Origin: Dryas octopetala
Lineage: Eukaryota; Streptophyta; Magnoliopsida; Rosales; Rosaceae
Assembly (NCBI GenBank): GCA_963921425.1
Contig: OY992835.1
Span: 18,352,001 to 18,416,000 of the forward strand
Reading direction: 5' to 3'
Length of the DNA: 64,000 bases
Below, piece after piece: positions 1 through 11,563 of the stretch. Under the pieces are notes generated by a model, which did no database searches, was not told where the DNA came from, and was given only the letters and a program-made list of their open reading frames with translations. A program made the translations under genes and the position numbers. Positions within the stretch are counted from its first letter, which is position 1. Each line of letters begins with the position of its first letter.

Positions 1-247
1 GATTGCTCACCTAAATATTAAACAAATTATCAAATTTACCTATTGAACTGTACTTTGACCACTACATAAATAAAAGAACACCTAAGATTTATACCAAATA
101 AAGTGTCAATAAAATGTTATGTAGTTATCAATTTGAACCAAACTAACCAGAATCCACAATCAGCAAACATTATCCTAGAGTGTGCTTTAACCCAAATGAA
201 TTCCTCAATTTAATAAATATTTCAATTCTACCAACTCCTTAAATAGT

Positions 248-673
248 GAGGATTTCCAAGAGGCTCCTTCCGTTGGGGTATATCACATCTTAAACATGAT
301 GAGGTATGGCTTGTGGAACCCACTCTGCATTGTAATTTGATGATTAAAGCCGTCTATTTTCTAAGTCTCTATACAAGGATCATCCTTACAAAAAATTAAG
401 TAAATCGGAAACCATTAAGACATCTAATTGTGATAGAATAAATAGACGAATATATGAATTCCATTAACACTTGAAATGATGACCCTTTAATCAAATGGTT
501 AAACGATTTCCTATTTATCTAATTTTTTGCAAGAATGATCCTTGTATATAAACTTAAAAATAGACGGCTTCGATCATCGAATTACAATGCGGAGTGGGTC
601 CCACAAGCCATACCTCATCATGTTTAAGTTGAGGTATATTTCAATAGAAGGGGCCTCGGATTTCCAAATCCTC
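248..673. mobile_element. MITE / foldback element, copy 1 of a recurring family
   Basis: Two inverted arms of roughly 150 bp face each other. The left arm begins GAGGATTT and runs through a segment reading CATGATGAGGTATGGCTTG. The right arm carries the reverse complement at about 595-673. Both arms include the family core, a block around 'agacggctt...taatttttt gcaagaatgatcc' also seen near 42.9, 49.2, 49.7 and 50.1 kb. There is no coding capacity. The exact ends are approximate and I could not identify a target-site duplication, so the superfamily is unassigned. Confidence 0.7.
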
Positions 674-2560
674 TCAAAATAAGGGGATTTATGTTAAAAA
701 CTTAAAATTACTATTATCATTGTATTTTGAATTCACAGAATTGACAAAGATCAAAAAATTAACCTTACAAGCAGAAACATGAATATGAAGCAACTGACTT
801 CAACCATGGACGAGAGATCCAAAAGGAAGACGAGGAGGAAAAGCAAAAGAAGAAGAACAATATAATTCAATAAATATAATTTTTTAAAACGTCTCAGCTT
901 ACTACAATATACACATCAAGTTTATAATCCACAAGGAAGATAAGCCCACCAATTCTTACCTTTGAAAATGAGTCATCGCTCTGAAGTTCTTTGGCAACAT
1001 CTGACTGAATTTCTGAATTATAAGTGAAGCTAGAATGCGAATACTTACAAAGAGAATCACTTCTGTAGAAATGCAATGAAAGAAAAAAGAAGAAAGCATT
1101 ATGAAGGAGATAGCTCAGAGATCCACTCCATATATGTAAAAAAAGGAAGAGTAACTACAAAGAACAACAATGCACCCTTACTGGCTCAAGGCAGTTTGCA
1201 CAATTGGTGAGTCACACATCCTGCGATCATGGGATTTGGCGTTTATCACATAAAGCACATCACACCATCCTCAAAACAGCTTGGCTTCTGGTACTAGAAG
1301 CTATGCTCACGTACAAACAAGCATCACAAATCCTGCAAACCCACTTCAAATGTAAAACATCTGGCTCTTTTGCATGTTAAAATGAGAAATTTCAAGATGT
1401 ATTATGATCTAATATCTTAGTGGAGCTTGGAGACAAGCCTAGTGAGATGTATAATTCGGAAAAGCACTGTACACCTGTGAACCCATATAAGGACAAACAA
1501 ACTCATGAATGCACAGCTACCAGTCATTTTCAACACAACCATACAAATATAATCAGGACAGATTGGGGAGCCCAAAGTTCTGTTTTAAATTAAGACACAA
1601 CCAACTAAAATCTTGAAAGAGAATTTGGCAAACAACCTTCTGCACCTCCATCATATGGTAATGAATGACATTTTACATTCCATGAAATTTAGAGCTGATC
1701 AAAAAGCAGTGAATTGCGAAGCTTATGAGGATATGATATCTCCAAAAGGAAAAGGGCAGAATGATTAGATTAGAGTAAAACGCTAAGGTGGGGCACCTCC
1801 CTAACCCTTGTGCAAGTCAAAAGTATTTTCCATTGTGAGTTAATAATATCTACAAACCTACCCCCAGAAAGTCTTCTAAAGTTCATATGGTGATAGAGGA
1901 AGTGGTTGCTTTTGCCCCATTTCTTCTTCTTTTTGGGATTAAAAAAATTGATTTCTGATAGATGCCCTCAAAGAGATCCAGTGAGCTTTCACACATATCA
2001 TAACCTGACTGAGAAGAGCACTGGTTCTATCTCTGTGCTTTCAAAAGTGCAAGTCAAAAAAGGCAAAGGGGTTTTGCTTTGCAAAAGCTCCAATCTATAC
2101 GACATGATGAACAAAATTACTCAAACAAACAAGAGGCAGAAGATACAATCCAAAAGACGGATCTCAGTGGTCCCTATTACCCAAAAGACCCCTCCCTTCA
2201 TTTTTAACACTGAAAACAACCTGACCCAGGAAAATAAAAGATCCATATTTTTCTGAATCTTTAATAAGATCACAAGCACAACAAAACAAGACCATGCAGG
2301 CCCGTTTTTCAGATGCTAACCCCTCTTTGGTTCAAATGGGTATTTGAAGAAAGCTGTAGTTTAAGGTGAAAATAGTAAAAAGCCCTCCAGAAATAAAAAG
2401 GTTTGCTAAAACTTGTTACTTGCTAGAAGAAAAAGAAGTCGAAAAGCAGAAAGGGGCAAAACTAGAACCTATTGGAAGACTCACCAAATAGCCAAAGATG
2501 TTCTGCTTCTTGAGAGAGTGCACGAAGAACCTGAAAAGACCCCAACTTCGACCTCAAATG

Positions 2561-2624
<64 letters not shown>

Positions 2625-3275
2625 AAACGTCAACTGGGTAGAGTGTCACTCACAGCAGTGTTACATCATCCATACTCTCCCTCCTGAAATTCAAATCTTG
2701 TTTGCTAAAAATTGACAAAGATGCGGCTGAGCAGCTAAGACTCGGTAAGTAATAAGAAGGATTTTTGTGTAAACAAAGAAACAAGTAGTTTGGAGAATAC
2801 AGAGCTACTTCCAAACAGCTAAAGACTAAAATGGACCACCTGCCTTTGACTAGCAGTCACATATTCAAATAAAATAAATGGGTAATTTTCATGGTCGTTT
2901 GTTTTCTGTCTGTTTATGCACAGAGCTTAGTGAGGCCGAAAAATGATACTTGATTTAAATTTTGTTGTGGAAAATGGGTTTTGCATAGAGACAAACACAT
3001 AAGGTCGCATTTTCAGAATTGGGTTTGAAATTTGAAATTACGAGGAGAAAAGAAAAAACCCATTTGCCAGAAAACCATGCTGATTATAGTATATGGGTAT
3101 CTGAGCTCTATAGTGAAATCGCACTCTGTTTCTGGAAATGTGTGAAGTAAGCATTTATTTGATATTTCATCACAGTTAGCACAGCACGAGGAATATGAGA
3201 AAAGGCAGGGACAGATAAGGTAATTTACTTGAAGAGTGATTCTATTTGTAAGTTTGTAACCACTCTTTTTTTTAA
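674..3275. other. Intergenic stretch, no gene recognised
   Basis: AT-rich sequence with no reading frame of protein-like composition and no splice-compatible exon chain on either strand. The only clear structure is a long CT microsatellite at 2564-2623. Transcribed but non-coding sequence cannot be excluded. Confidence 0.5.
2564..2623. repeat. (CT)n microsatellite, about 30 units
   Basis: An uninterrupted run of alternating C and T of about 60 bp. It is responsible for an apparent Ser-Leu repeat reading frame on the plus strand, which is not a real protein. Confidence 0.95.
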
Positions 3276-4748
3276 GGGTTAAATGCATTTTTGGTCCATG
3301 AACTTTAGGGTGTGTCTCAATTTGGTCCATTAATTTTAAAATGTTACAAAAATGACCATGAATTATCCATTCCGTCTCAATTAAGGAAAAACGTTAGTTT
3401 CCATCTACAAAACTAACGGAATGGTTTTTTTCTCTTCTCTCCCACATGTCTCTCTGTTCTCTCGTCTCTGTCACTCACGCCGCCGACGGGTTGACCGGCG
3501 ATTTCGCCGTTGTCCGACCATCAACGGTGACGAAACCGGTCCCGTTCTCTCCCTCTTCCTCTTCTCTTTCTCCCCTAGTGCTCCGATCAGCCCGAAACCC
3601 AGCCAAGAAAAAACCCACCCCCGAGTCCGATAGTCAACTCCGGCGGTGTCGCAACCTCCCACCACCCTCAAAGGCTTCCTCTTGTCACTCTGAGCACGAG
3701 GATGGCCTCAGTTTCCTCATCAGACCACTAGAGCCTGCGAATCGACGCCAAGGAGCCGCGGCGGCTCCGTTGCCGTTTCTGGCTTTTCCGGCGACCTTTT
3801 TCGTCGACCCAGGTATGGAATTGATTCCCCTCTTTGTGTTCTTCAGTTCTGTTAAAGTGGTTTTGGCCAATTGTTGAGAATTTTTGAAAAATCAGTTTGG
3901 GTCTCACGGCCACCCTCGTGCTCCGATGGTCAACTTCGGCATTGACTTCGTGATTCCGGCGGCGTCGCAACCTCCCACCACCCTCAAAGGCTTCCTCTCG
4001 TCACTCTGAGCACGAGGGTGGCCTCAGTTTCCCCATCAGACCACCAAAGCTTGCGAATCGACACCAAGAAGCCGCGGCGGCTCCGTCGCCGTTTCTGGCT
4101 TTTCCGGCGACCGTTTTCGTCGACCCAGGAATGGAATTGATTCCCCTCTTTGTGTTCTTCAGTTCTGTTAAAGTGGTTTTGGCCAATTGTTGAGAATTCT
4201 TGAAAATTCAGTTTGGGTCTCACGGCCACCGCTGCAAGTAGTGGTGTTGGAGACGTTGATTTTGTATTGTTTTGTGATTTCCAGTTTTTTTGAGGTGTCT
4301 GTACTGATCTCGGCCTAAGTTGACAATCAGACTCGGGTCTGGGTTTTTCTCTTGGCTGGGTTTCGAGCTGAGCAGAGCATTAGGGGAGAAAGATGAGAGG
4401 AAGAGGGAGAGAACGAGGCTGGGTTTTTCTATTGGTTGGATTTCGGGCATCAGAGCACTGGGGGAGAAAGAGGAGAGGAAGAGGGAGAGAACGAGACTGG
4501 TTTTATCAATGTTGATGGCTGGATGGAGGCGAAATCGCCGGTCCATCCGAGGGCGTGAGTGAGAGAGCAGAGAGACGTGTGGGAGAAAGGAGAGGGAGAA
4601 TATTCCGTTAGCATTGTGGATGGAAGTTAACGGTTTTCCTCAATTGAGACAAATTGAATAATTTGTGGGCATTTTTGTAACGTTTTAAAATTAGCGGACC
4701 AAATTGAGACACACCCCAAAGTTCGTGGACCAAAAATGTATTTAACCC
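3276..4748. mobile_element. Mutator-like (MULE) non-autonomous element with GC-rich, rearranged interior
   Basis: Terminal inverted repeats of about 130 bp start GGGTTAAATGCATTTTTGGT on the left and end with the matching complement (TTTAACCC) on the right. The element is flanked by a perfect 9-bp direct repeat TTTTTTTAA (3267-3275 and 4749-4757), the length expected for Mutator-like elements. The interior is markedly more GC-rich than the flanks. It contains a direct duplication of about 270 bp with a 316-bp period (about 3643-3920 and 3959-4236). It also contains an inverted pair: 3540-3630 against 4320-4420, with a second inverted copy at 4415-4510. No transposase frame is present. The GC-rich interior resembles a captured gene fragment (Pack-MULE style), but I do not recognise the source. 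Confidence 0.85.
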
Positions 4749-4757
4749 TTTTTTTAA

Positions 4758-6469
4758 TTTGTTTCCACTATTGGTTTTTTTTTTTTTTTTTGGGAAAAAT
4801 ATCAACAACTAGTTGAAGAGTGATTCTATACTAACAACTAGACAACTAGTTGAGTCATTATACTTCATATTTCAAAAATATCAACTTCATCATTAAACCT
4901 AAAAGAAAAAACTTCATCCTTAAACAAGATTAGATAAACCTTAAAAATATATATATATATATATATGGTGGTTAGTAGCCCCTGATCCCACACCAACGAC
5001 TCGATACATCGTACGTCAACACCAATGAAGTACAATACAAGTATGAGAGAAAGGGAAGAAAAGAAAGAGAGGGAAACACACAGAGAGGGAGAAAGATAGA
5101 GAGGAGGTGCGCAGTGGGGTCACTGGTGGTGGGGTGGGGAGGGAGCTGGCTATTGTGTCCACTCTTTTTTTTTCATTTTTTTTTTTAGTTTTAGTTTCTA
5201 AGTTTGTTTAGATTTATTTCAGGTTAAAATAGAATGTTTGAGAAAAATTAAAAAGAGGTTAAAATGGAATGTTTGAGAAAAATTAAAAAGTCTATATAAT
5301 GAGCAACACAACACGAACACGCTAAAATACGACATATTAACAAGTCTATCTACAAAATTAAATAGGTCTCAAATTCAAATTTTTCCCCACCCAAATCAGA
5401 AAAGAAAAAGAGATCGAATATGTTGGTAGCCCTAAGTATGCCTAACATACTAACAACGATGACTCATAGATGTAATAAAATAGGAAAAGTATCATCATCG
5501 GAAAATGATATTACCATTACTTGCTAATAAATCATGAAATAATGTTTTGAAGGGTTCAAATAGAAAATGGTATTGTGTTCTTACTAATTCATTTAATAAG
5601 TGTACAATGATGTGTCCATTAATGGAGACTCAAGCCCCAGGATGTGTACAATGATGTGTCCTTTGGGGCGAAGCCCATCTCATGTATGTGCTAAACTGGT
5701 GTTATGCATTAAATGTGTTCATGTCTTGCTTAGGCATGAGCTCATTTTTCTTTTATTTTCTAGTAGAATATTCCATTTCCATGTTATTGAATCCATGACT
5801 TGTCCCAATCCTAATTATATTTCTCACCTTCTCATCAATTGGGCTAACCTTGAGAGTTTACATTACTTAATTGGACCAAGTCACGAAAATGGTCTCACCC
5901 ACTCTCCTTGTATGCATGTGAAATGCCTTAAAGTAGTTTGCTTATTATTTGACAAATGGCGGCCATGCAATGTGCCAATATGATCATATCTGCTCCCTCG
6001 AAGAGATGCATGGGGCATTTGCTTGCAGTGTGAAAATAGTTGTATATGCTGAAGGGATTAATCATTAATATGTTCAGCTCTTAAAGCCTCTTGTCCATAT
6101 GTGGGAAGTGGGAGTGTGGGACCCTATATATAATATCATAAGCCTTCATAAATGCTTTATCAAGTGTGTGTTAACTGTTCAACATTGACCAAAAAAAAGT
6201 GTGCTCAACACATGTATGTGTCAAATGCCAAAACACGTGTGATTTTGGTACATCCATGGTGTACGTCATATTGGCACTAGAAAGAGACAAAGTAGTTTTG
6301 GTAAGGCATCACTCACTGTCCGAGTTGTACAAGTAGAAGGACTCTCTTTTTTTTTTTGCCCAAAGAAAAACAATTGAAATAAGACTAATACGAATGTTGT
6401 CGTTGTCATCAACTCATCATAAATGGAAAAACGAATAATTTGTTGTACTATATATGTTAGTAATATGTT
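4758..6469. other. Intergenic stretch with short tandem duplications
   Basis: No coding gene seen. It holds a (TA)n run at about 4949-4967, a 35-bp unit repeated twice in tandem (5221-5255 and 5256-5290, one mismatch), and an 18-bp sequence GTGTACAATGATGTGTCC repeated at 5600-5617 and 5644-5661. Purine-rich sequence lies at 5041-5105. Confidence 0.6.
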
Positions 6470-7165
6470 AACATCTCCAATGGGGAGCTCCTCCCCCTAT
6501 TTGAGATACTAATTCTATATTTGGAATTCCATTTAGACAATTGGACCTCAAAATAGTACAAATACTAATTTTTTTTTTTGGGTGGTCAAATAGGGAGGTT
6601 GTATTTGGGAATTGGGGTACCAAAAACTGTAATTGCTTAAAAAAAAAAAAAAAAAAAAAAACCGTTGCGCACCCATGTGAGTGTACTGATCTACATGCTC
6701 GTATTGACCCACGTGCCCGTATTAACCCACATAAGCATACTAACCCACGTGCCCGTATTAACCCACGTAAGCGTACTAACCCACGTGCCCGTGTTAACCC
6801 ATGTGAGCGTGCTAACCCTTGTGCCCGTGTTAACCCACGTGAGCATGCTGACCCTCGTGCCCATGTTTACCAACGTGACGTGCTGCTCCACGTGTGCACG
6901 TGACATGTCCACAAGCCAAACGTTGCCCACATGAAGAGCAGCAGCTGCAGGAGCCCACTTCAACCCAAATGATACCCCAAGTACCGTTTTTATTTCTAAT
7001 CCTATGTTTGGTCCAATTTTTGGCACTGTAAAAGTTTTAAATCTCCGTTTGTGTTTTGCCGGGAGTACCAAATTTGGAAGGAAAACATCCAATTCAGTAC
7101 CAATTTGGAGATGCTCCCTTCCTTTCCAAATATTCAGAATCTGTGAAGCCAACCAACACTATCCA
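6470..7165. mobile_element. Possible non-autonomous TIR element containing a minisatellite
   Basis: The left edge reads CATCTCCAATGGGGA and the right edge carries the inverted CATCTCCAAATTGG (as TTGGAGATG near 7105-7113). These are terminal motifs of the kind often seen on plant non-autonomous DNA elements. The two arms share further weakly inverted sequence (for example 'atttgg' and 'gtacc' blocks), but pairing is poor and no target-site duplication was found. The centre is a minisatellite (separate entry). Assignment is tentative. Confidence 0.35.
6669..6884. repeat. Minisatellite, about 12 copies of an 18-bp unit rich in CACGTG
   Basis: The unit is approximately ACCCACGTGCCCGTATTA, alternating with ACCCACGTAAGCGTACTA, so there is also a 36-bp higher-order period. 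Many units contain the palindrome CACGTG or a near match. Because 18 is a multiple of three, the array stays open in several frames on both strands and creates spurious repeat proteins. Confidence 0.9.
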
Positions 7166-7673
7166 TGTGTTTTATTTTCTTTCTTTTTGCAAATTTTTAG
7201 TATGTTCATTCTTACAATATATTAGTAAATAAACAAAATCATTCATTTTTTATTAAGACAGGACAGGTTTTACCAGTAGACTCATTCCCATACGCATGTC
7301 TAAATAAATGCAACCAAAGATACCACTCAATTCAAAGCGGGTGATCAAATTTGTGGTCATAAACAGCACAGCACAAACTCATGCTATCATTGACAACTTT
7401 ATTTATTTTTTCCTTTGGCATCATAAACACTACACTGTTTAATGATGGCAATAGGAGGAAGGCTTTACGTTGACACCATCCCCTTCCCAAACTCGCAACA
7501 AACTTGAGTTAGATCAGGACTTTGTAAGTTGCTAAGAAGATTTTACACATCTTGTTGCTGATACATAACCATACATCCTACCAAAGCATACATTAAAGGA
7601 GAGAAAATTCACACAAAAGATGTCCTGGTTTTAATCCTATCCTGTCCAATTTTCACTCACCTTTTTTAGTATC
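7166..7673. other. Downstream flank of the hAT-derived gene, probably its 3' UTR
   Basis: AT-rich sequence after the stop codon of the minus-strand gene that ends at 7674. There is no other gene. The poly(A) site was not identified. Confidence 0.4.
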
Positions 7674-9585
7674 TTACATGGGCTCTGTCTTTGCTCCAAA
7701 TCTGGAAGGTCCTTCCTCACTGATAGCATTTCGGGACACAATATCTGGTGCTTCATCAATGATCCAATCATCCATTGGATCAATATCCTCTGTCACAATG
7801 CCACTCTTCACACCTGAGCAAAACTGCTGCAATTGCAAATTATAATGAACAAATGCCAGATCGCTCAACCGTTGTTGCTCAATAGGATTCCTTCCATTTG
7901 TAAGAAGCTTCTCAGCCAGAGTCCGTTTGAGCCCATATTTTGAAGCACCATCACAGTTCTGGCTCAAAATTCGAATGGCAAACCTCTGCATTTCAGGATA
8001 CTGTTTTCCATAACAAGACCACCACATAGCTGCAGCCAATTTAACATAATTTAGTTTGAAATCTTGGTTTTTGAACATAATTTAGTTACAATTAGGACTT
8101 AATGCCTAATTGTAACAGAATAAGAAAACTCTATAATGCCTAATTGTAACAGAATAAGAAAACATGCAAGAGTTTTCTTAACCATTTATTTGTATATATT
8201 ATTTTACCTGGAGGAATGTTTGTTCTTCGGCTAATGGAACTACCCTCCTTAAAACTACCTCTAGCATGTCTATACTCCTCGAATTGACGGGATATTAAAT
8301 CTTGACTTGGCTGATTCTGCACCATTTGTACAATACAGCACAAAAGGCCAAAGGCAACCTCATCATCACCATAGAAATCACTTGAATAGAAGAGACTTGG
8401 ATTAAGATAATAACCAGCCCCATGGAGAGGGCTATGGAGATGATTGTCCCAAATCTCATCAATAGCTTTCCAGATAGGCATGTACTGGGATTTTTTACTT
8501 TTCAGTTCTTCTTTAATGGTCTCCTTCACTTGATCCATGGTTTCATATATGTACCCCACAAGTGGCTTATCAGCTTCAAAGATCAAATTAAGAACGCGGA
8601 CCAGCGGCATAGATGCTTTCAAGACCATCTGAGCTCCAGTCCAGAAAGAGTGATCCTCCACCAAATCCACTACCTTCTTGCCCTCTGCTCTTGAAGCCCA
8701 GAATGACATGTTCCACTGGGATGAGGAAAACATGTCTTTTAATTTCTGCTTTTCTGATACAATATTCTCTAAAGTCATAAAGGGCATTGCTGACCTTATC
8801 TTGGAGGGCTTAATTAGGTCACGGCCAACAGTATGTTTCTTCAAAAGCTCCAAAACTGTTGCATGTCCATGAATGAACTTAGTAATAGTCTTGGCTTTGT
8901 CTAATATTTCTCTATTGGAGCCAATCATCCCAATCTTCTCTAACATCAGCTCAATGCAGTGAGATGCACTCACAGCCCAAAATACTCCTTTGCACCTATT
9001 GATAAATTGCTTACCCACCGCACCGGCCCAGCCTGTTGTAGAATCTGCTACAATCTGAATCACATTGTCAACCCCAACATCCTTCATAATTTCCTCCAAA
9101 AGTGAATATATGGCATCAATATTACCAATGAAAGATGAAATATCATGGCTACAAAGATAAATTGGACCTTGAGGGCAATTGACCAAAAAATTAACAAGGT
9201 TTCGACCCTTTTCATCAATCCATCCATCCAACAAGATGCTACATCCAGTAGCAGCCCACGAATTTTTAATCTTTTGCACATATTCTTGTATCTCCTTCAC
9301 TTCATCTTGAAGGATCCAACCTTTGAGCTCTTCACAGCTGGGGATCTTGTAGTCCACATGACCAGGACCAAGAATTGAATTTATCATTCTTTTGAAGCTA
9401 GAAGAATTTGCAGCAGTAAATTCTAAGTCCATTTCATAAAAGAATCTACCGATGCATCTCCTAGATATTAAATCTGCCTGCGTTTCCTTATCCCCTCCTC
9501 TTTGTGGAGTGTCTGCCAACACAGAGTCAACATCTTTTTGGCTTCCATTCTGAGAACCAGCATTGATGGCTCCACTAGCATCCAT
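7674..9585 (-). CDS. hAT-transposase-derived protein (DUF659 plus hAT C-terminal dimerisation region), lacking a BED finger
   Basis: Coding exons on the minus strand are 9585-8208 and 8029-7674, giving 577 residues. The splice CAG|GTAAAA to GCTGCAG|CT is in phase. The DUF659 region spans roughly residues 82-230. It retains a transposase-like Asp in LLDGW (about D120), an Asp in VADSTTGWAGA (about D181) and a His in SASHCIELML (about H209). The C-terminal hAT dimerisation region starts at AMWWSCYG (about 460). No BED zinc finger precedes the start. A TTTTCAG acceptor at 9615 suggests a 5' UTR intron, with the Met at 9585 as first in-frame start. Intact frame, absence of terminal repeats around it and its place in a syntenic block argue for a domesticated single-copy gene of the At3g13030 type. 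The biochemical role of this group is unknown. Confidence 0.8.
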
Positions 9586-9614
9586 TTTTCTCTTTTCAAA
9601 TGATTCAAGAAACC

Positions 9615-10335
9615 CTGAAAATGTCCAATGTGTGCATGAAGTGTAACAGAAAGCTAGGCCTACAAATTTCCACAAAGTCTCTAACTTTATGTTCACTGTG
9701 CACTTTCATCAAACACATTCATGAAGTCTAGCTTTAATTTTAATCATACATATATGATATAACTGATGAAAGTCAACAAGCAAATAATTAGACTAATAAA
9801 AAAGTTTACAACAGAAAAGAGTTCATTTTTCCCACTACTTAGCCACCAAAGGAGGAATAAACAAACTCATATTTTCAGTATCCTCTTTGTTATTCATTTT
9901 CTTTCTCTCTCTAAGAACTTCAGAACACAATGAACTAGGAACCCAATTTTTTTTTTTTTTTTTATCTAGAATACCAGTATATAGTAAGCATGAACAAAAA
10001 TGGCACTCAATGTGACCACATGCATGATACACACACACATACATAAATACATCTCTATACTTTGTAAAAAATAGAAAAAAAAACGCAGAAACAGAGAAAG
10101 AAACCACCATATCTTTGGCTTTACAATGTGAAGAGTGAAGGTGCGGATCCCTTTGTACCCTTGTTGGGTTTTTGTAACAGCCAAAGTCCAGTAGGTCTTT
10201 GGTTGGAGTGGCAGAGAGGGACAGACAAAAAGTGTGAGAGAGAAACCAGAAAATGTGAAGTATGAAGGTGGAGCTGCAAGAGAGGCAGAGAGAACTCAGA
10301 AAGGTGCTCTGTGCTCAGTCTCGTTGTTTATACTT
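9615..10335 (-). promoter_or_regulatory. Probable 5' UTR intron and promoter of the hAT-derived gene
   Basis: On the minus strand a donor ATT|GTAAAG (10124-10123) and the acceptor TTTTCAG ending at 9615 would remove a 510-bp intron just before the coding start. A TATA-like TATAAA on the minus strand lies at about 10327-10332, about 200 bp upstream of that donor. These are predictions from consensus only, without transcript support. Confidence 0.4.
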
Positions 10336-10662
10336 AGAGAATGGAATTGGAAATGGACAATTTTGGTTGGTAGACAACGGCTTTTGGGCTTCAACGACAC
10401 GCGCTCTATGCATTTGTCCTTGTGTCCTTTGTACCTCACGCGCTGATGTGCTACTTATGACCCACGGCAATGTACTGCCTGTGAGGCTGTGACCCACACC
10501 GTTTATGTGTCTATTTCTCAGCAGGTTATAAGAGAGAAAGATACAATAAATGGATTACATAGAAATTTCTATGGAGAAGAATCATGATATCATATTTTTT
10601 ACACAAACTTTTAATTGGGTTTACTTCATATAAGATTTTAAAGATCCGAATCATTTATTTTA

Positions 10663-11387
10663 GGTTTTTTAGCAAGATACCCACATGAATTTTGACTCGA
10701 TTTGCATGTTACCATCTAAATTAAAAATTGAAGCAAGTTACCTCCTGAATTAAATTTTGTAAACAGAGAGGTCTTAGAGGAAAATAAATTCAACCTCCGA
10801 AATGTTAATTTTTATGAAAGGTAGTGTTATTAGGGTAGCAAGTATTTACGAGAAAGGTAGTGTTAGTTTTTAGAAGACCAACGGTGTAGACTTTGTATTT
10901 TTAGGAGTTCGGGAAATTATTCTATGAATTTTTAAAGAATCCAGAGTATTTTAATTTTTTAGAAATAAATTTGGACTTTTTAAATTTTCTGGAAACTCTC
11001 AGAGAGCAAATTGATAATTTGACTCCATAGTAAATTACTATTAGTCAAGATGAGTCCGTAAGAATTTTCCGTGTATTTTTCTGAGTCTGGAACTATTTTT
11101 AATTAATTTTCAAAGTTTGTAAAAATAGGAAAAGAGAAATAAAAAAATAGTTGTACATGTGGCCACTTGTAATTGATTGGGCCTTGCCACTCAGCATGGT
11201 GAGGTGGCAAAAGCTTCCCCACCCAAGTTCTTGTCTATGAAAAGGCCAAAAAAACTCATGAGAATTTGGATGGAGGTGATAACTTGCAAACCAAATTTAA
11301 TTCAGGGGGCAACTTGCTTCAATTTTTAATTTAGGTAGTAACATGCAAATCGAGTCAAAGTTCAGGTGAGTATATTGCTAAAAAGCC
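10663..11387. mobile_element. Mutator-like MITE, 725 bp, with perfect 9-bp target-site duplication
   Basis: Left terminus GGTTTTTTAGCAAGATAC and right terminus (inverted) GGCTTTTTAGCAATATAC are the ends of terminal inverted repeats of about 100 bp (about 10663-10765 and 11285-11387). The 9-bp sequence TTTATTTTA lies immediately outside both ends (10654-10662 and 11388-11396). It has no coding capacity. Its interior, about 10950-11130, matches 58500-58690 in the opposite orientation, so a second, partial relative sits at the other end of the window. Confidence 0.87.
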
Positions 11388-11407
11388 TTTATTTTATAGG
11401 TTTTCAT

Positions 11408-11563
11408 TAAGAAATTATTTTTGTAAAAAATTAGATAAATAAAAAATTATTTACTATATAAAATTAAATGATTAATATTTTAAATATTTATTTTGTTGAT
11501 CATTTAATCTTTTTAGGTAAATGGGAAACCATTTACCTAATTTTTTACAAGATTAATCCTTCA
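11408..11563. mobile_element. MITE core remnant, same family as 248-673
   Basis: A short inverted repeat: AAATTATTTTTGTAAAAAATT and downstream complement around 'aattttttacaagattaatcc', with the family's central 'gttgatcatttaat' block between them. The outer arms seen in other copies are missing, so this looks like a degraded or truncated copy. Confidence 0.5.

Noticed and set aside
1906-2256. Plus-strand open frame of 116 codons
   Set aside because: No domain, Lys-rich low-information composition, no splice-linked neighbours, and its first codon is not ATG (near-cognate start).
6665-7152. Repeat proteins on both strands (Thr-His-Val/Leu and Asn-Pro-Arg/Ala patterns)
   Set aside because: They are produced by the 18-bp minisatellite, which leaves several frames open at once.
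9618-9696. Upstream extension of the hAT-derived protein (MNIKLETLW...)
   Set aside because: A strong TTTTCAG acceptor sits between it and the conserved region, and the extension has no BED-finger residues, so the start was placed at 9585.
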